A stretch of DNA of 64,000 nt from Eubacterium oxidoreducens. GTDB taxonomy: Bacteria > Bacillota > Clostridia > Lachnospirales > Lachnospiraceae. Below are positions 24,997-33,813 of the stretch, piece after piece. The notes below the pieces were generated by a model that searched no databases, had not been told where the DNA came from, and saw nothing but the letters and a program-made list of their open reading frames with translations. The stretch covers positions 62,001 to 126,000 of the forward strand of contig NZ_FMXR01000008.1 in the NCBI RefSeq assembly GCF_900104415.1, read 5' to 3'. The translations under genes and the position numbers were made by a program. Position 1 is the stretch's first letter, and the number at the start of each line of letters is the position of its first letter.

Positions 24997-26376
24997 ATGA
25001 ATAACACAGCATTTATAGACGATCAAAACAATTCCATAACATATGAAGAACTAGAAGAGATGAAATCACAGCTTGCAGCAAAGCTTAAGGGACGCCGCAA
25101 TCTGGTCTTTTCGTTTTGCAAAAATTCGATTGGTTCTGTAGTAGGATATCTGGCATTTCTGGCAAGTAAGAATGTACCGCTGTTATTAAAGGCGGATATC
25201 GATCAGGAATTAAGAGAGAATCTGATTCAAATCTACAGGCCGCAGTATCTGTATGTGCCGGTAGAGATGAAAGAAGCCTATGCGGCCTATAAAGAAGTGT
25301 GGAACAGGTATGATTATGTACTGTTACAGACCGCTAATGAAAAAGAGCCGATGGCAGAGGAACTTGCACTTCTTCTTACGACGTCGGGAAGCACGGGAAG
25401 TCCGAAGCTGGTAAGGCAAAGTTATCGAAATATTAAGTCGAATGCCGAGGCGATTGCGCAGTATCTAAAGCTGGATGAGACAGAAAGACCGATTACCACG
25501 CTTCCAATGAACTACACATACGGATTATCTATCATAAATAGTCATCTGCTGTGTCATGCAACAATTTTGCTGACTGATTATACACTGATGCAGCGAGAGT
25601 TTTGGGATTTTTTAAAGGAACAAAAGGCTACAAGTTTTGGAGGCGTTCCGTATACGTATGAGATGCTTAAGCGTCTTCGATTTTTTCAGATGGATTTGCC
25701 GTCTCTACGCTATATGACGCAGGCCGGAGGAAAGCTTCGGGCTGAGCTTCATAAAGAATTTGCCGAATATGCCATAGAGCAGGGAAAAGAATTTATTGTG
25801 ATGTACGGACAGACTGAAGCGACTGCAAGGATGGCATATCTTCCGGGCGAAAAAGCACTGGAGAAATACGGAAGCATGGGAATCGCAATCCCGGGCGGTA
25901 AGCTGTGGCTAAAAGATGTAGACGGACAAGAGATTACAAAGCCGGATGTGGTCGGGGAACTGGTATATGAAGGAGAGAACGTGACGCTTGGCTATGCTCA
26001 GCAACGAGAAGATCTTGCGCGCGGCGATGAAAGGGGCGGAGTCTTAGAGACCGGTGACATGGCAAGAATGGATGAGGAAGGCTATTTTTACATTGTTGGT
26101 CGAAAGAAACGTTTTTTGAAGATCTTTGGCAATCGCGTAAACCTAGATGAGACAGAACGATTGTTAAATGGAGAATTTGAAAATCTTGAAATTGCCTGCG
26201 CAGGAAGTGACGATAAGATGGCAATCTATTATGTCGGAGAAGCCGATGAAGCAAGCATCAGACATTATATCAGTCAAAAGAGCGGACTTCATCCAAGTGC
26301 ATTTAAAGCTGTGCAGGTAGAGGAAATTCCGAAAAATGATGCCGGTAAGATCTTATATAACAAATTGGAGCAATGA
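24997..26376 (+). CDS. AMP-dependent acyl ligase (acyl-CoA/ACP synthetase-like)
   Basis: ANL-superfamily adenylating enzyme of 459 residues, shorter than typical acyl-CoA synthetases (500-560). The phosphate loop LLTTSGSTGSPKLV, the YGQTEATARM segment, LETGDMARMDEEGY and the hinge VGRKKRFLKIFGNRV are present, and the C-terminal catalytic lysine lies in KNDAGKILYNKL. It activates a carboxylic acid as acyl-adenylate and should load it onto CoA or the operon's carrier protein. It starts the three-gene acyl block ligase-LuxE-LuxC. Confidence 0.87.
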   Translation: MNNTAFIDDQNNSITYEELEEMKSQLAAKLKGRRNLVFSFCKNSIGSVVGYLAFLASKNVPLLLKADIDQELRENLIQIYRPQYLYVPVEMKEAYAAYKEVWNRYDYVLLQTANEKEPMAEELALLLTTSGSTGSPKLVRQSYRNIKSNAEAIAQYLKLDETERPITTLPMNYTYGLSIINSHLLCHATILLTDYTLMQREFWDFLKEQKATSFGGVPYTYEMLKRLRFFQMDLPSLRYMTQAGGKLRAELHKEFAEYAIEQGKEFIVMYGQTEATARMAYLPGEKALEKYGSMGIAIPGGKLWLKDVDGQEITKPDVVGELVYEGENVTLGYAQQREDLARGDERGGVLETGDMARMDEEGYFYIVGRKKRFLKIFGNRVNLDETERLLNGEFENLEIACAGSDDKMAIYYVGEADEASIRHYISQKSGLHPSAFKAVQVEEIPKNDAGKILYNKLEQ

Positions 26377-26377
26377 T

Positions 26378-27454
26378 ATGGATTATGAGAAGATACTAAG
26401 CTATCCGGTCTATGCGTTATCGCAAGCGGAAAAAGAGAAGATTCTAATTGCATATATGAATGAACTTACAACGTATCATAAGAGGCATTGTGAGGAGTAT
26501 CGGCGTTTTCTTAAGGTGCAAGGAATAGAAAGTGAAGCATTTCAAGAAGAAAACGAGATTCCTTATCTTCCGGTTCGAATCTTTAAAGATATGGAACTTC
26601 GAAGTATTGAGAAGGAAGATGTCTTTAAGGTAATGACATCATCGGGAACAACCGGGCAGCAGGTGTCGCGTATTTACCTGGATAAAGAAACAGCTGCGCA
26701 TCAGCAAAAGACATTGTCTAAGATTATGCAAGAGTTTCTGGGGAAAAAGAGAATTCCAATGTTGATTATCGATACGCCGTCTGTGATAAAAAACAGGCAG
26801 ATGTTTTCAGCCAGAGGAGCCGGCATCTTGGGATTTTCCATGTTCGGCTCAAAGAAGATGTATGCACTTGATGATGATATGAAGCTGGATGTGGAAGGCG
26901 TTCGCGCATTTGTCAGGGAGCATGAAGGTGAACCAATCTTTATCTTTGGATTTACCTTTATGATCTGGCAGTATTTTTACAAACCTTTAAAAGAAGCCGG
27001 AATCCATCTGAATCTGGAACGAGGAATTATGGTGCATGGCGGCGGCTGGAAGAAGCTGGTTAGCGAAGCGGTAGAACCACTTCAGTTTCACAAGTGTATG
27101 AAAGAAGTGGCCGGTATTGAAAGTGTACATGATTATTATGGCATGGTGGAGCAGACCGGATGTGTGTACATGGAATGTGAAGAAGGCCATCTGCATGCGA
27201 GCGTATTTTCAGATGTCATCATGCGAAGAGCGGAGGATTTTTCTGAGTGTGAGATTGGAGAAGAAGGAATTGTACAGGTGCTTTCCATGATTCCAAAGTC
27301 TTATCCGGGGCATTCTATCTTAACGGAAGATAAGGGAATTATCTTAGGAGTGGATGATTGTCCGTGCAAAAGAAAAGGCAAGTATTTTAAGATAACAGGA
27401 AGAATCAAGCAGGCAGAAGTAAGAGGATGTTCGGATACATTTGAGAAAAAATAA
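26378..27454 (+). CDS. LuxE-like acyl-protein synthetase
   Basis: 358 residues, related to the acyl-protein synthetase of bioluminescent fatty acid reductase. The nucleotide loop is MTSSGTTGQQVS. Later segments (GRGIMVHGGGWKK, VHDYYGMVEQTG) match the family, and the candidate acyl-accepting cysteine is Cys351 in RGCSDTF at the C terminus. Activated acid would be passed via this cysteine to the LuxC-like reductase encoded next. Starts at ATG 26378, one base after the ligase stop, with GGAG upstream. No luciferase genes are present, so the pair serves another purpose. Confidence 0.88.
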   Translation: MDYEKILSYPVYALSQAEKEKILIAYMNELTTYHKRHCEEYRRFLKVQGIESEAFQEENEIPYLPVRIFKDMELRSIEKEDVFKVMTSSGTTGQQVSRIYLDKETAAHQQKTLSKIMQEFLGKKRIPMLIIDTPSVIKNRQMFSARGAGILGFSMFGSKKMYALDDDMKLDVEGVRAFVREHEGEPIFIFGFTFMIWQYFYKPLKEAGIHLNLERGIMVHGGGWKKLVSEAVEPLQFHKCMKEVAGIESVHDYYGMVEQTGCVYMECEEGHLHASVFSDVIMRRAEDFSECEIGEEGIVQVLSMIPKSYPGHSILTEDKGIILGVDDCPCKRKGKYFKITGRIKQAEVRGCSDTFEKK

Positions 27455-27455
27455 G

Positions 27456-28661
27456 ATGGATGATATTAAATTTTTAGTGGGAAATCAGGACAATTTCATA
27501 CAGATGTGTGAAGAAGACGCCGGTATATTATATGAACCATATGATGAGCAGGTCATAAACTTTTTACATGCGTTATCCAGAAAAATTATGAAAGATAATG
27601 AGGCAAAGCAGTATCCGGATGTGGTTTCGCTTGGGTTCTATCTTAGAAGTGCGAATCTGAATCGGTTAAAAGAAGAAGCTAAGATCAACGAGATACGGAT
27701 GGGGCGAGGCATGATTTTTCACGTGGCACCGTCCAATGTACCGGTGAATGCATTCTTTTCTTTGACCTTTGGATTGCTTGCTGGAAATGTTAATGTGCTT
27801 CGCGTTCCAACAAAAGAATTTGGACAGATTACCTGTGTATGTCGATTGATGCGGGAATTATTGGATGATGAGTATTCGTATCTGGAGCATAATATTGCAA
27901 TTGTATCTTATGATCGAGATTCTCAATGGAGCGCTTATCTGTCTAAGCATTGCAGTGGCAGAGTTATCTGGGGCGGCGATGAAACGATAGCTTCGTTTGC
28001 ACCACTTAAGATGCACCCAAGAGCTGTGGAAATACATTTTGCAGATCGTTATTCCTTTGCCGTACTTAGTGCAAAGGCAGTACTTGGTGCAGATGACAAG
28101 CAGATGCAATCGCTTGCGGAAGGATTTTATAATGATACCTACCTAATGGATCAAAATGCCTGCTCATCCCCGCATCTAATCTGCTGGAAGTCTGATTGCG
28201 ATGACATGCAAGATGCAAAAGACAGGTTTTGGAATGCGGTATATGAGACTGCAAAAAAGTATGAGCTCGCAGATATTAAATGCACCGGGAAATATACCAC
28301 TCATACGGAAAATGTAATGCGTTATCCGCAGATTACATCTGTGAAAAGATATGAGAATCTGTTATATGTATCACAGCTTAGCGAAGTGCCGGATTCGTTT
28401 GAACAGCTAAGGGGAAAGTTTGGAGATTTTTATGAAATCGAGATAGAAGACTTAGGAGAACTTGGCGAAGCTTTGACGCAAAGAACGCAAAGCTGTCTGT
28501 ACTTTGGCCTAGAACCTCGTCAAACCTATCAGGAGCTTACTAGCCGGAAGAGGAAAGGGGTAGACCGTATTGTGCCAATCGGAAAAGCCCTCGACATCAC
28601 TGTTTATTGGGATGGATACGATATTATCAGGGAACTATCAAGAATTATCACATTGGAGTAA
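27456..28661 (+). CDS. LuxC-like acyl-CoA/acyl-protein reductase
   Basis: 401 residues of the LuxC family, NADPH-dependent reduction of an acyl thioester to the aldehyde. The catalytic cysteine lies in the conserved QNACSSP segment, and the upstream APSNVPVNAFFSLTFGLLAGN segment is the cofactor-binding and helix region typical of aldehyde-dehydrogenase-like folds. ATG at 27456 is one base after the LuxE stop. Together with LuxE it predicts that an aldehyde is an intermediate of the operon's pathway, which could be an acceptor for the TPP enzyme or for amination. Confidence 0.88.
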   Translation: MDDIKFLVGNQDNFIQMCEEDAGILYEPYDEQVINFLHALSRKIMKDNEAKQYPDVVSLGFYLRSANLNRLKEEAKINEIRMGRGMIFHVAPSNVPVNAFFSLTFGLLAGNVNVLRVPTKEFGQITCVCRLMRELLDDEYSYLEHNIAIVSYDRDSQWSAYLSKHCSGRVIWGGDETIASFAPLKMHPRAVEIHFADRYSFAVLSAKAVLGADDKQMQSLAEGFYNDTYLMDQNACSSPHLICWKSDCDDMQDAKDRFWNAVYETAKKYELADIKCTGKYTTHTENVMRYPQITSVKRYENLLYVSQLSEVPDSFEQLRGKFGDFYEIEIEDLGELGEALTQRTQSCLYFGLEPRQTYQELTSRKRKGVDRIVPIGKALDITVYWDGYDIIRELSRIITLE

Positions 28662-28665
28662 AGAT

Positions 28666-29721
28666 ATGGATACATCATTTTGGAAAGACAAGACGGTTCT
28701 TGTGACCGGTCATACGGGATTTAAAGGTTCGTGGCTTAGTATCTGGCTGATATCGATGGGAGCGAAGGTGATTGGTTATGCGCTCGATCCGCATACGCCG
28801 GATGACAACTTCGTGCTCGCGCATCTGGAAGAAAAGATGGTAGATATTCGCGGAGATATTAGGGATACGAAGAAGCTTAGGGAAACATTTGAAACCTACC
28901 GGCCTGAGGTGGTATTTCACCTGGCTGCGCAGCCACTTGTTTTAACTTCGTATGAAAATCCGGTGGAGACATATGAGGTAAATGTCATGGGAACGCTTCA
29001 TGTGCTCGAGTGTATTCGCTTTACCGATTCGGTGAAGCAGGCCGTTATGATTACGACGGATAAATGCTATGATAATAAGGAAACATTAAAAGGGTATGTG
29101 GAGACCGATCCATTTGGTGGATATGACCCTTATAGTTCCTCAAAAGCCTGTGATGAGATCTTAATCGCGTCTTACCGAAATTCTTATTTTCCGATTGATG
29201 CATATGAAAAACATCACAAGGCAATTGCAAGTGTACGTGCCGGTAATGTCATCGGCGGAGGTGACTGGGCCGCTTACAGAATCTTGCCGGATTGCATTAG
29301 GGCCATTGAAAGTGGTCAGCCGATTGAGATACGAAACAAAAACGCAGTGCGACCGTTTCAGCATGTGCTTGAGCCGCTAAGTGGTTATCTGATGCTTGCT
29401 CAAAAGCTCGCACAAGATCCGAAGAAATATTCGGGTGGATGGAATTTTGGCCCTAAGGAAGATGATATCTGGACCGTATGGGATATTGCAGGAGAAGTCA
29501 TAAGGTGCTACGGAAAGGGAGAGCGCCTGGACTGCTCAAAGGCAGATGCACCTCATGAAGCTGGGAAGCTGACCTTAAATACGCAAAAAGCGATGACGCA
29601 GCTTGGCTGGTGTCCAAAATTAGATGTGAAGCAGGCCGTTCAATATACTACTGACTGGTATCGGCAAAGAAAAGAAAAGGATGTATATGAAATCTGCTTA
29701 TCACAGATAGCATCTTATTAA
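28666..29721 (+). CDS. rfbG: CDP-glucose 4,6-dehydratase
   Basis: NAD-dependent SDR of 351 residues converting CDP-glucose to CDP-4-keto-6-deoxyglucose. The N terminus VTGHTGFKGSWLSIWLISMGAKVIGYALDP is diagnostic of the family. The catalytic region TTDKCYDN and the YxxxK equivalent in YDPYSSSKACDE follow, with GNVIGGGDWA later. ATG 28666 follows GGAG. It is the last gene of the operon and the direct partner of the first gene, so the gene set is bracketed by the two steps that make its common precursor. Confidence 0.95.
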   Translation: MDTSFWKDKTVLVTGHTGFKGSWLSIWLISMGAKVIGYALDPHTPDDNFVLAHLEEKMVDIRGDIRDTKKLRETFETYRPEVVFHLAAQPLVLTSYENPVETYEVNVMGTLHVLECIRFTDSVKQAVMITTDKCYDNKETLKGYVETDPFGGYDPYSSSKACDEILIASYRNSYFPIDAYEKHHKAIASVRAGNVIGGGDWAAYRILPDCIRAIESGQPIEIRNKNAVRPFQHVLEPLSGYLMLAQKLAQDPKKYSGGWNFGPKEDDIWTVWDIAGEVIRCYGKGERLDCSKADAPHEAGKLTLNTQKAMTQLGWCPKLDVKQAVQYTTDWYRQRKEKDVYEICLSQIASY

Positions 29722-29733
29722 AAAAATCTAAAA

Positions 29734-29786
29734 TATACCCCGGTTTGGTACTTACGACTTGTTAGTCATTGCTAAACTGGGGTATA
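29734..29786 (+). terminator. Long stem-loop closing the glycan operon
   Basis: TATACCCCGGTTTGG (29734-29748) pairs with CTAAACTGGGGTATA (29772-29786) over 15 bp, two of them G-T, around a 23-nt loop. No T run follows, but the stem directly follows the operon and probably ends or stabilises its transcript. Its right side overlaps the promoter of the next gene. Confidence 0.65.
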
Positions 29787-29788
29787 AT
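29759..29788 (+). promoter_or_regulatory. Promoter of the RND transporter
   Basis: TTGTTA (29759-29764) and TATAAT (29783-29788) with 18-nt spacing lie within the loop and right arm of the preceding stem-loop, about 50 bp ahead of the transporter ATG. Confidence 0.6.
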
Positions 29789-29840
29789 TAATAAATATAA
29801 TTTAGGATAACTAGTCTATGAGTTTGGAGAGGAAAAGATT

Positions 29841-32800
29841 ATGACAAAGATATTTGTAAGAAAACCGTTTTTGGTATTGGTAACGGTCGTCATTGTTTTG
29901 GTAATCGGAGCAGTATCTTTGAGGAAGTTGCAAACAGACCTTCTTCCGCAGATGGAACTGCCCTATATTATGGTCATCGTGACGGAGCCAGGAGCTTCGC
30001 CGGATGAAGTGGAAGCAGACGTGGTGGAGCCGCTGGAAAGTTCGCTTGGAACGGTCAGCGGCGTTGAGAATGTATTAAGTACGTCTTCGAATAATTACGG
30101 TCTTGTGACGTTGGAATTCGGTAGTGATACCGATATGAACTCGGCTTTAGTCAGAGTATCACAGGCTGTTGATACGATTGAATTCCCAGAGGGATGTGGC
30201 ACACCGAACCTCATGGAAATCGGTATGGATATGATGGCTTCTATGTATGCCAATGTGAACTATGAGGGCATGGAACTTAGTGAGCTTACGAACTTTACCA
30301 ATGAGATCGTGAAACCATATCTGGAAAAGCAAGAAGGCGTGGCATCGATTGCGACAGCCGGTGGTATAGAGACAACGGTTGAGGTGCGTTTAGACGAGGA
30401 TAAGATTAAGGATGTCAATAAGAGAATTCTTGCGCATACCAATGAGGAACTTTCTGACGCACAAGAAGAGATCGATGACGGAAAGTCAAAGCTTTCCGAT
30501 GCCAAGTCTGAACTTAAGGAGAAGCAAGAGGAGTTGTCCGATTCAGAGTCGGAAACTTATGAAAAGATTGCAGACGGACAGGTGGCATTGTCAAGTGCAC
30601 AGGCAACGAAGGCTGCTTATCAGGCGAATCTGACTGCGTTAAAAGCCAACCAAAGCGCTCTAAAAGGAGAAAAGCAGGCATACGAGGATGCGAAGATTGA
30701 AGAGACCTATGAGAGCCTTGATGCGATGTTTGAGACATTTGAAACGCAGCTTGGCGCAGTAGCGGATGCAGCAGGAATTGAGATTCCGTCTTCTGTGGAA
30801 GATGCGGTCAATGATACCAAGAAATTTACCAAGTTTAAGACCTGGCTGACAAGCATCGGTTATGGCGATCAGGTCAAGGACATTACGGTCAGCTCGCTGA
30901 AGCAGGTTTATAATGTTGTTAAGGTTCGAATTCCGCAGATTGATACAGAACTTGCGAATTTGAAGATCGAGATAAAAGCTGCAAAGGCCATGATTAAGGC
31001 TTTAAATAAGCAGATTAAGAATCTTGATGAGACGCAGTCGGAGACGATTGCCGGTGGATACTCAGCAGCATCCGGATTTGGCTCCGGCTCTGCGCAGCTG
31101 GCCAATGCCTTGTCAGATTTAGAAAGCTCTGAACAGAGCCTTGAGGATGCACAAGATCAGCTCGATGACTCCATGGAAGCGGCGATTGAAAATTCTAACC
31201 TAGATGCGCTTCTCGATCTTGAGACTTTGTCGAATCTGATTACGGCGCAGAACTTCTCTATGCCGGCAGGCTATATCTCCGATGAGGACGATACGCAGTG
31301 GCTGGTGCAGGTCGGCGATGAATATGAGACGCCGGAGGATCTGCAAGAGATGGTGCTGACGAAGATTAAAGGTGTCGGCACGATTAAGATGTCAGATGTG
31401 GCGGCGGTCACCGTGGTAGAGACCGGCGATGAAAGTTATACTAAGGTCAATGGAGAAGATGCCCTGATGCTGATGGCCTACAAGACTAGCACAGCGTCTA
31501 CAACCACCGTAACCAACCAGCTCTTGGACAGCTTTGATAAGCTTGAGCAGGACTACGATGGATTGTCCTTTACCGTTATGATGAACCAGGGGGATTACAT
31601 TAACACGATTGTAAAGAGCGTACTTAGTAGTATCTTGCTTGGTGCAATTCTTGCGGTTGTGGTACTGGTGTTATTCTTAAAAGACGTAAGACCAACGCTC
31701 GTGGTTGCATTCTCCATTCCGTTTAGTGTGCTTTTTGCGCTGATTGTTATGTACTTTACGAATCTGACACTGAACGTTATGACGCTGGCGGGATTGTGTA
31801 TCGGTATCGGTATGCTGGTCGATAACTCCGTTGTGGTTATGGAAAATGTCTATCGTCTAAGGGGGCAGGGTTACCCATCTCCGAAGGCGGCTGTCTATGG
31901 AACGAAGCAGGTAGCAGGTTCGATTATCGCGTCGACCATTACGACGATCTGCGTGTTCTTGCCGATGGTATTTACAACGGGATATATAGCAGACCTTTTG
32001 ATGCCATTTGCATTTACGATTTCTTATGCACTGATTGCGTCGCTTCTTGTATCGGTAACGATTGTACCGGCTATGGGAACGGTTCTTCTTCGAAAGCCAA
32101 GGGATATTAAGCATCCGCTGCTGGATCGAATTCAGGATGCCTATGGAAAGGCACTTTCATTTTGTCTTCGTAAGAAGGTGGTACCGCTTGCCATCGCAAT
32201 TGTACTGTTTGTACTTTGTGGTTCGAGGGTAGCAAGTACCGGCCTTTCTATGCTGGATGATATGGAGAGCAACCAGATTACGGGAAGTATGACGATGAAA
32301 GAAGATACTTCGGATGAAGATGCCATAGCGCTGGCAGATCAGGCGAGTGAATTAATCTTGCAGGTCGATGGCGTCGATAAGGTCAGTGTCTTAGATGGCA
32401 GTGCCCAGTCTGATTCCATGGTTGCAGGAGCGGCTGCAGAGGCGGATTATTCATCCTTTGTATTTTATGTGATTACCGATGAAGGAATCACGAAGACAAA
32501 AGAATACCGAAAGATTCTTAAGGATATTCGAGCTAAGGTAGCAGATCTTGACTGCGAAGAATTTACCGTGGAATCCTCTGCCATGGGAAGTGCCTCTTCT
32601 TTGATGTCAAGCGGCGTAGAGGTGAAAATCTATGGAGATGAGCAAGAGCAGCTGATTGCTATCAGTGAAGATGTCATGAAGATAATGGCGGATGTCAACG
32701 GACTTGAAGAAATTGATAATGGAGTTGCAGAAGATGATAAAGAAATTCATCTGACGATTGATAAGGATAAAGCGGCCAAGAAGGGATTGACGGTTGCAAC

Positions 32801-33803
32801 CATCTACCAGCAGATTGCGGCAGCAATTACGACAGAGCAGGATTCCATTACGATGGACATTGACGATACGGATGTCGATGTGAAAATCATAGACGAGAGC
32901 GATGAACTAACGTATGAGAATCTGCTTGACTGTGAGATTACGGCGACGGTAACGAATACCGACGGTACAACCGAAGAAAAGACCTATAAGTTGTCGGATT
33001 TTGCAACGACTAAAGAAGGGTATGCAATGTCTTCGATTAACCGCGACAATCAGGAAAAATATCTGTCGGTTACGGCGTCTGTTTCGGATGATTATAATGC
33101 GACAAGGCTTTCGGAAAAGGTGGAGAGTCTGCTTGCTTCCTATGATACACCGGATGGATATAAGATTGAGATGGCAGGAGAGATGGAAGAGGTAATGGAC
33201 ATGGTAAGACAGCTTGTCTATGCGATCGCACTTGGATTCTTACTGATCTATCTTGTTATGGTTGCGCAGTTCCAGAGCTTGATGTCACCGTTTATCGTAA
33301 TCTTCACGGTGCCGCTTGCATTTACCGGTGGTATGATTGGACTGATTATCTTTGGCATGAATATTACGGCGATGTCTCTGATGGGATTTATGATCTTGAT
33401 GGGAACCGTCGTCAACAATGGTATTGTATTCGTGGATTACGCGAACAGGCTTCGTGGTAATGGAGTTGAGAAAAGGCAGGCGCTTGTCATTACCGGTAAG
33501 GTCCGTATGCGTCCGATTATCATGACGGCGCTTACGACAATCCTTTCACTTAGTGTTATGGTATTTTCACAGGATGCCGGTAATGCGATGCAAAAGGGTA
33601 TGGCCATCGTGGTATGCTTTGGTCTGTTATATGGAACTCTGATGACATTATTTATTGTGCCGGTACTATATGATATCTTCTATCGCAGACCACCTCGTTA
33701 TGTGGATGTTAAGATGGATCTTAATGAAATCGAGGATGAGACGGCGCAGGTTGTAGCAGAATACGGTATTGATGCGACACGTGGGGAGACGGGGAATCAA
33801 TAA
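29841..33803 (+). CDS. RND-family efflux permease with coiled-coil insert
   Basis: 1320 residues, about 280 more than AcrB-type permeases. TM1 (10-28) is followed by the porter loop LPQMELPYIMVIVTEPGASPDEVE. The extra length is an insert at about 196-450, rich in Glu, Lys, Ser and Ala with heptad-like coiled coils. Membrane bundles lie at about 590-760 and 1110-1300, with the TM4 region GIGMLVDNSVVVMENV carrying the proton-relay aspartate. Monoderm Clostridia often encode such forms without an outer-membrane channel; the insert may replace a periplasmic adaptor. Substrate unknown. The start has GGAGAGGAAAAG upstream. Confidence 0.9.
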   Translation: MTKIFVRKPFLVLVTVVIVLVIGAVSLRKLQTDLLPQMELPYIMVIVTEPGASPDEVEADVVEPLESSLGTVSGVENVLSTSSNNYGLVTLEFGSDTDMNSALVRVSQAVDTIEFPEGCGTPNLMEIGMDMMASMYANVNYEGMELSELTNFTNEIVKPYLEKQEGVASIATAGGIETTVEVRLDEDKIKDVNKRILAHTNEELSDAQEEIDDGKSKLSDAKSELKEKQEELSDSESETYEKIADGQVALSSAQATKAAYQANLTALKANQSALKGEKQAYEDAKIEETYESLDAMFETFETQLGAVADAAGIEIPSSVEDAVNDTKKFTKFKTWLTSIGYGDQVKDITVSSLKQVYNVVKVRIPQIDTELANLKIEIKAAKAMIKALNKQIKNLDETQSETIAGGYSAASGFGSGSAQLANALSDLESSEQSLEDAQDQLDDSMEAAIENSNLDALLDLETLSNLITAQNFSMPAGYISDEDDTQWLVQVGDEYETPEDLQEMVLTKIKGVGTIKMSDVAAVTVVETGDESYTKVNGEDALMLMAYKTSTASTTTVTNQLLDSFDKLEQDYDGLSFTVMMNQGDYINTIVKSVLSSILLGAILAVVVLVLFLKDVRPTLVVAFSIPFSVLFALIVMYFTNLTLNVMTLAGLCIGIGMLVDNSVVVMENVYRLRGQGYPSPKAAVYGTKQVAGSIIASTITTICVFLPMVFTTGYIADLLMPFAFTISYALIASLLVSVTIVPAMGTVLLRKPRDIKHPLLDRIQDAYGKALSFCLRKKVVPLAIAIVLFVLCGSRVASTGLSMLDDMESNQITGSMTMKEDTSDEDAIALADQASELILQVDGVDKVSVLDGSAQSDSMVAGAAAEADYSSFVFYVITDEGITKTKEYRKILKDIRAKVADLDCEEFTVESSAMGSASSLMSSGVEVKIYGDEQEQLIAISEDVMKIMADVNGLEEIDNGVAEDDKEIHLTIDKDKAAKKGLTVATIYQQIAAAITTEQDSITMDIDDTDVDVKIIDESDELTYENLLDCEITATVTNTDGTTEEKTYKLSDFATTKEGYAMSSINRDNQEKYLSVTASVSDDYNATRLSEKVESLLASYDTPDGYKIEMAGEMEEVMDMVRQLVYAIALGFLLIYLVMVAQFQSLMSPFIVIFTVPLAFTGGMIGLIIFGMNITAMSLMGFMILMGTVVNNGIVFVDYANRLRGNGVEKRQALVITGKVRMRPIIMTALTTILSLSVMVFSQDAGNAMQKGMAIVVCFGLLYGTLMTLFIVPVLYDIFYRRPPRYVDVKMDLNEIEDETAQVVAEYGIDATRGETGNQ

Positions 33804-33813
33804 GGAGCTAATC

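Noticed and set aside
24997-28661. A bioluminescence (lux) operon
   Set aside because: Only LuxE and LuxC homologues are present; there is no LuxA, LuxB or LuxD, and the context is glycan synthesis.
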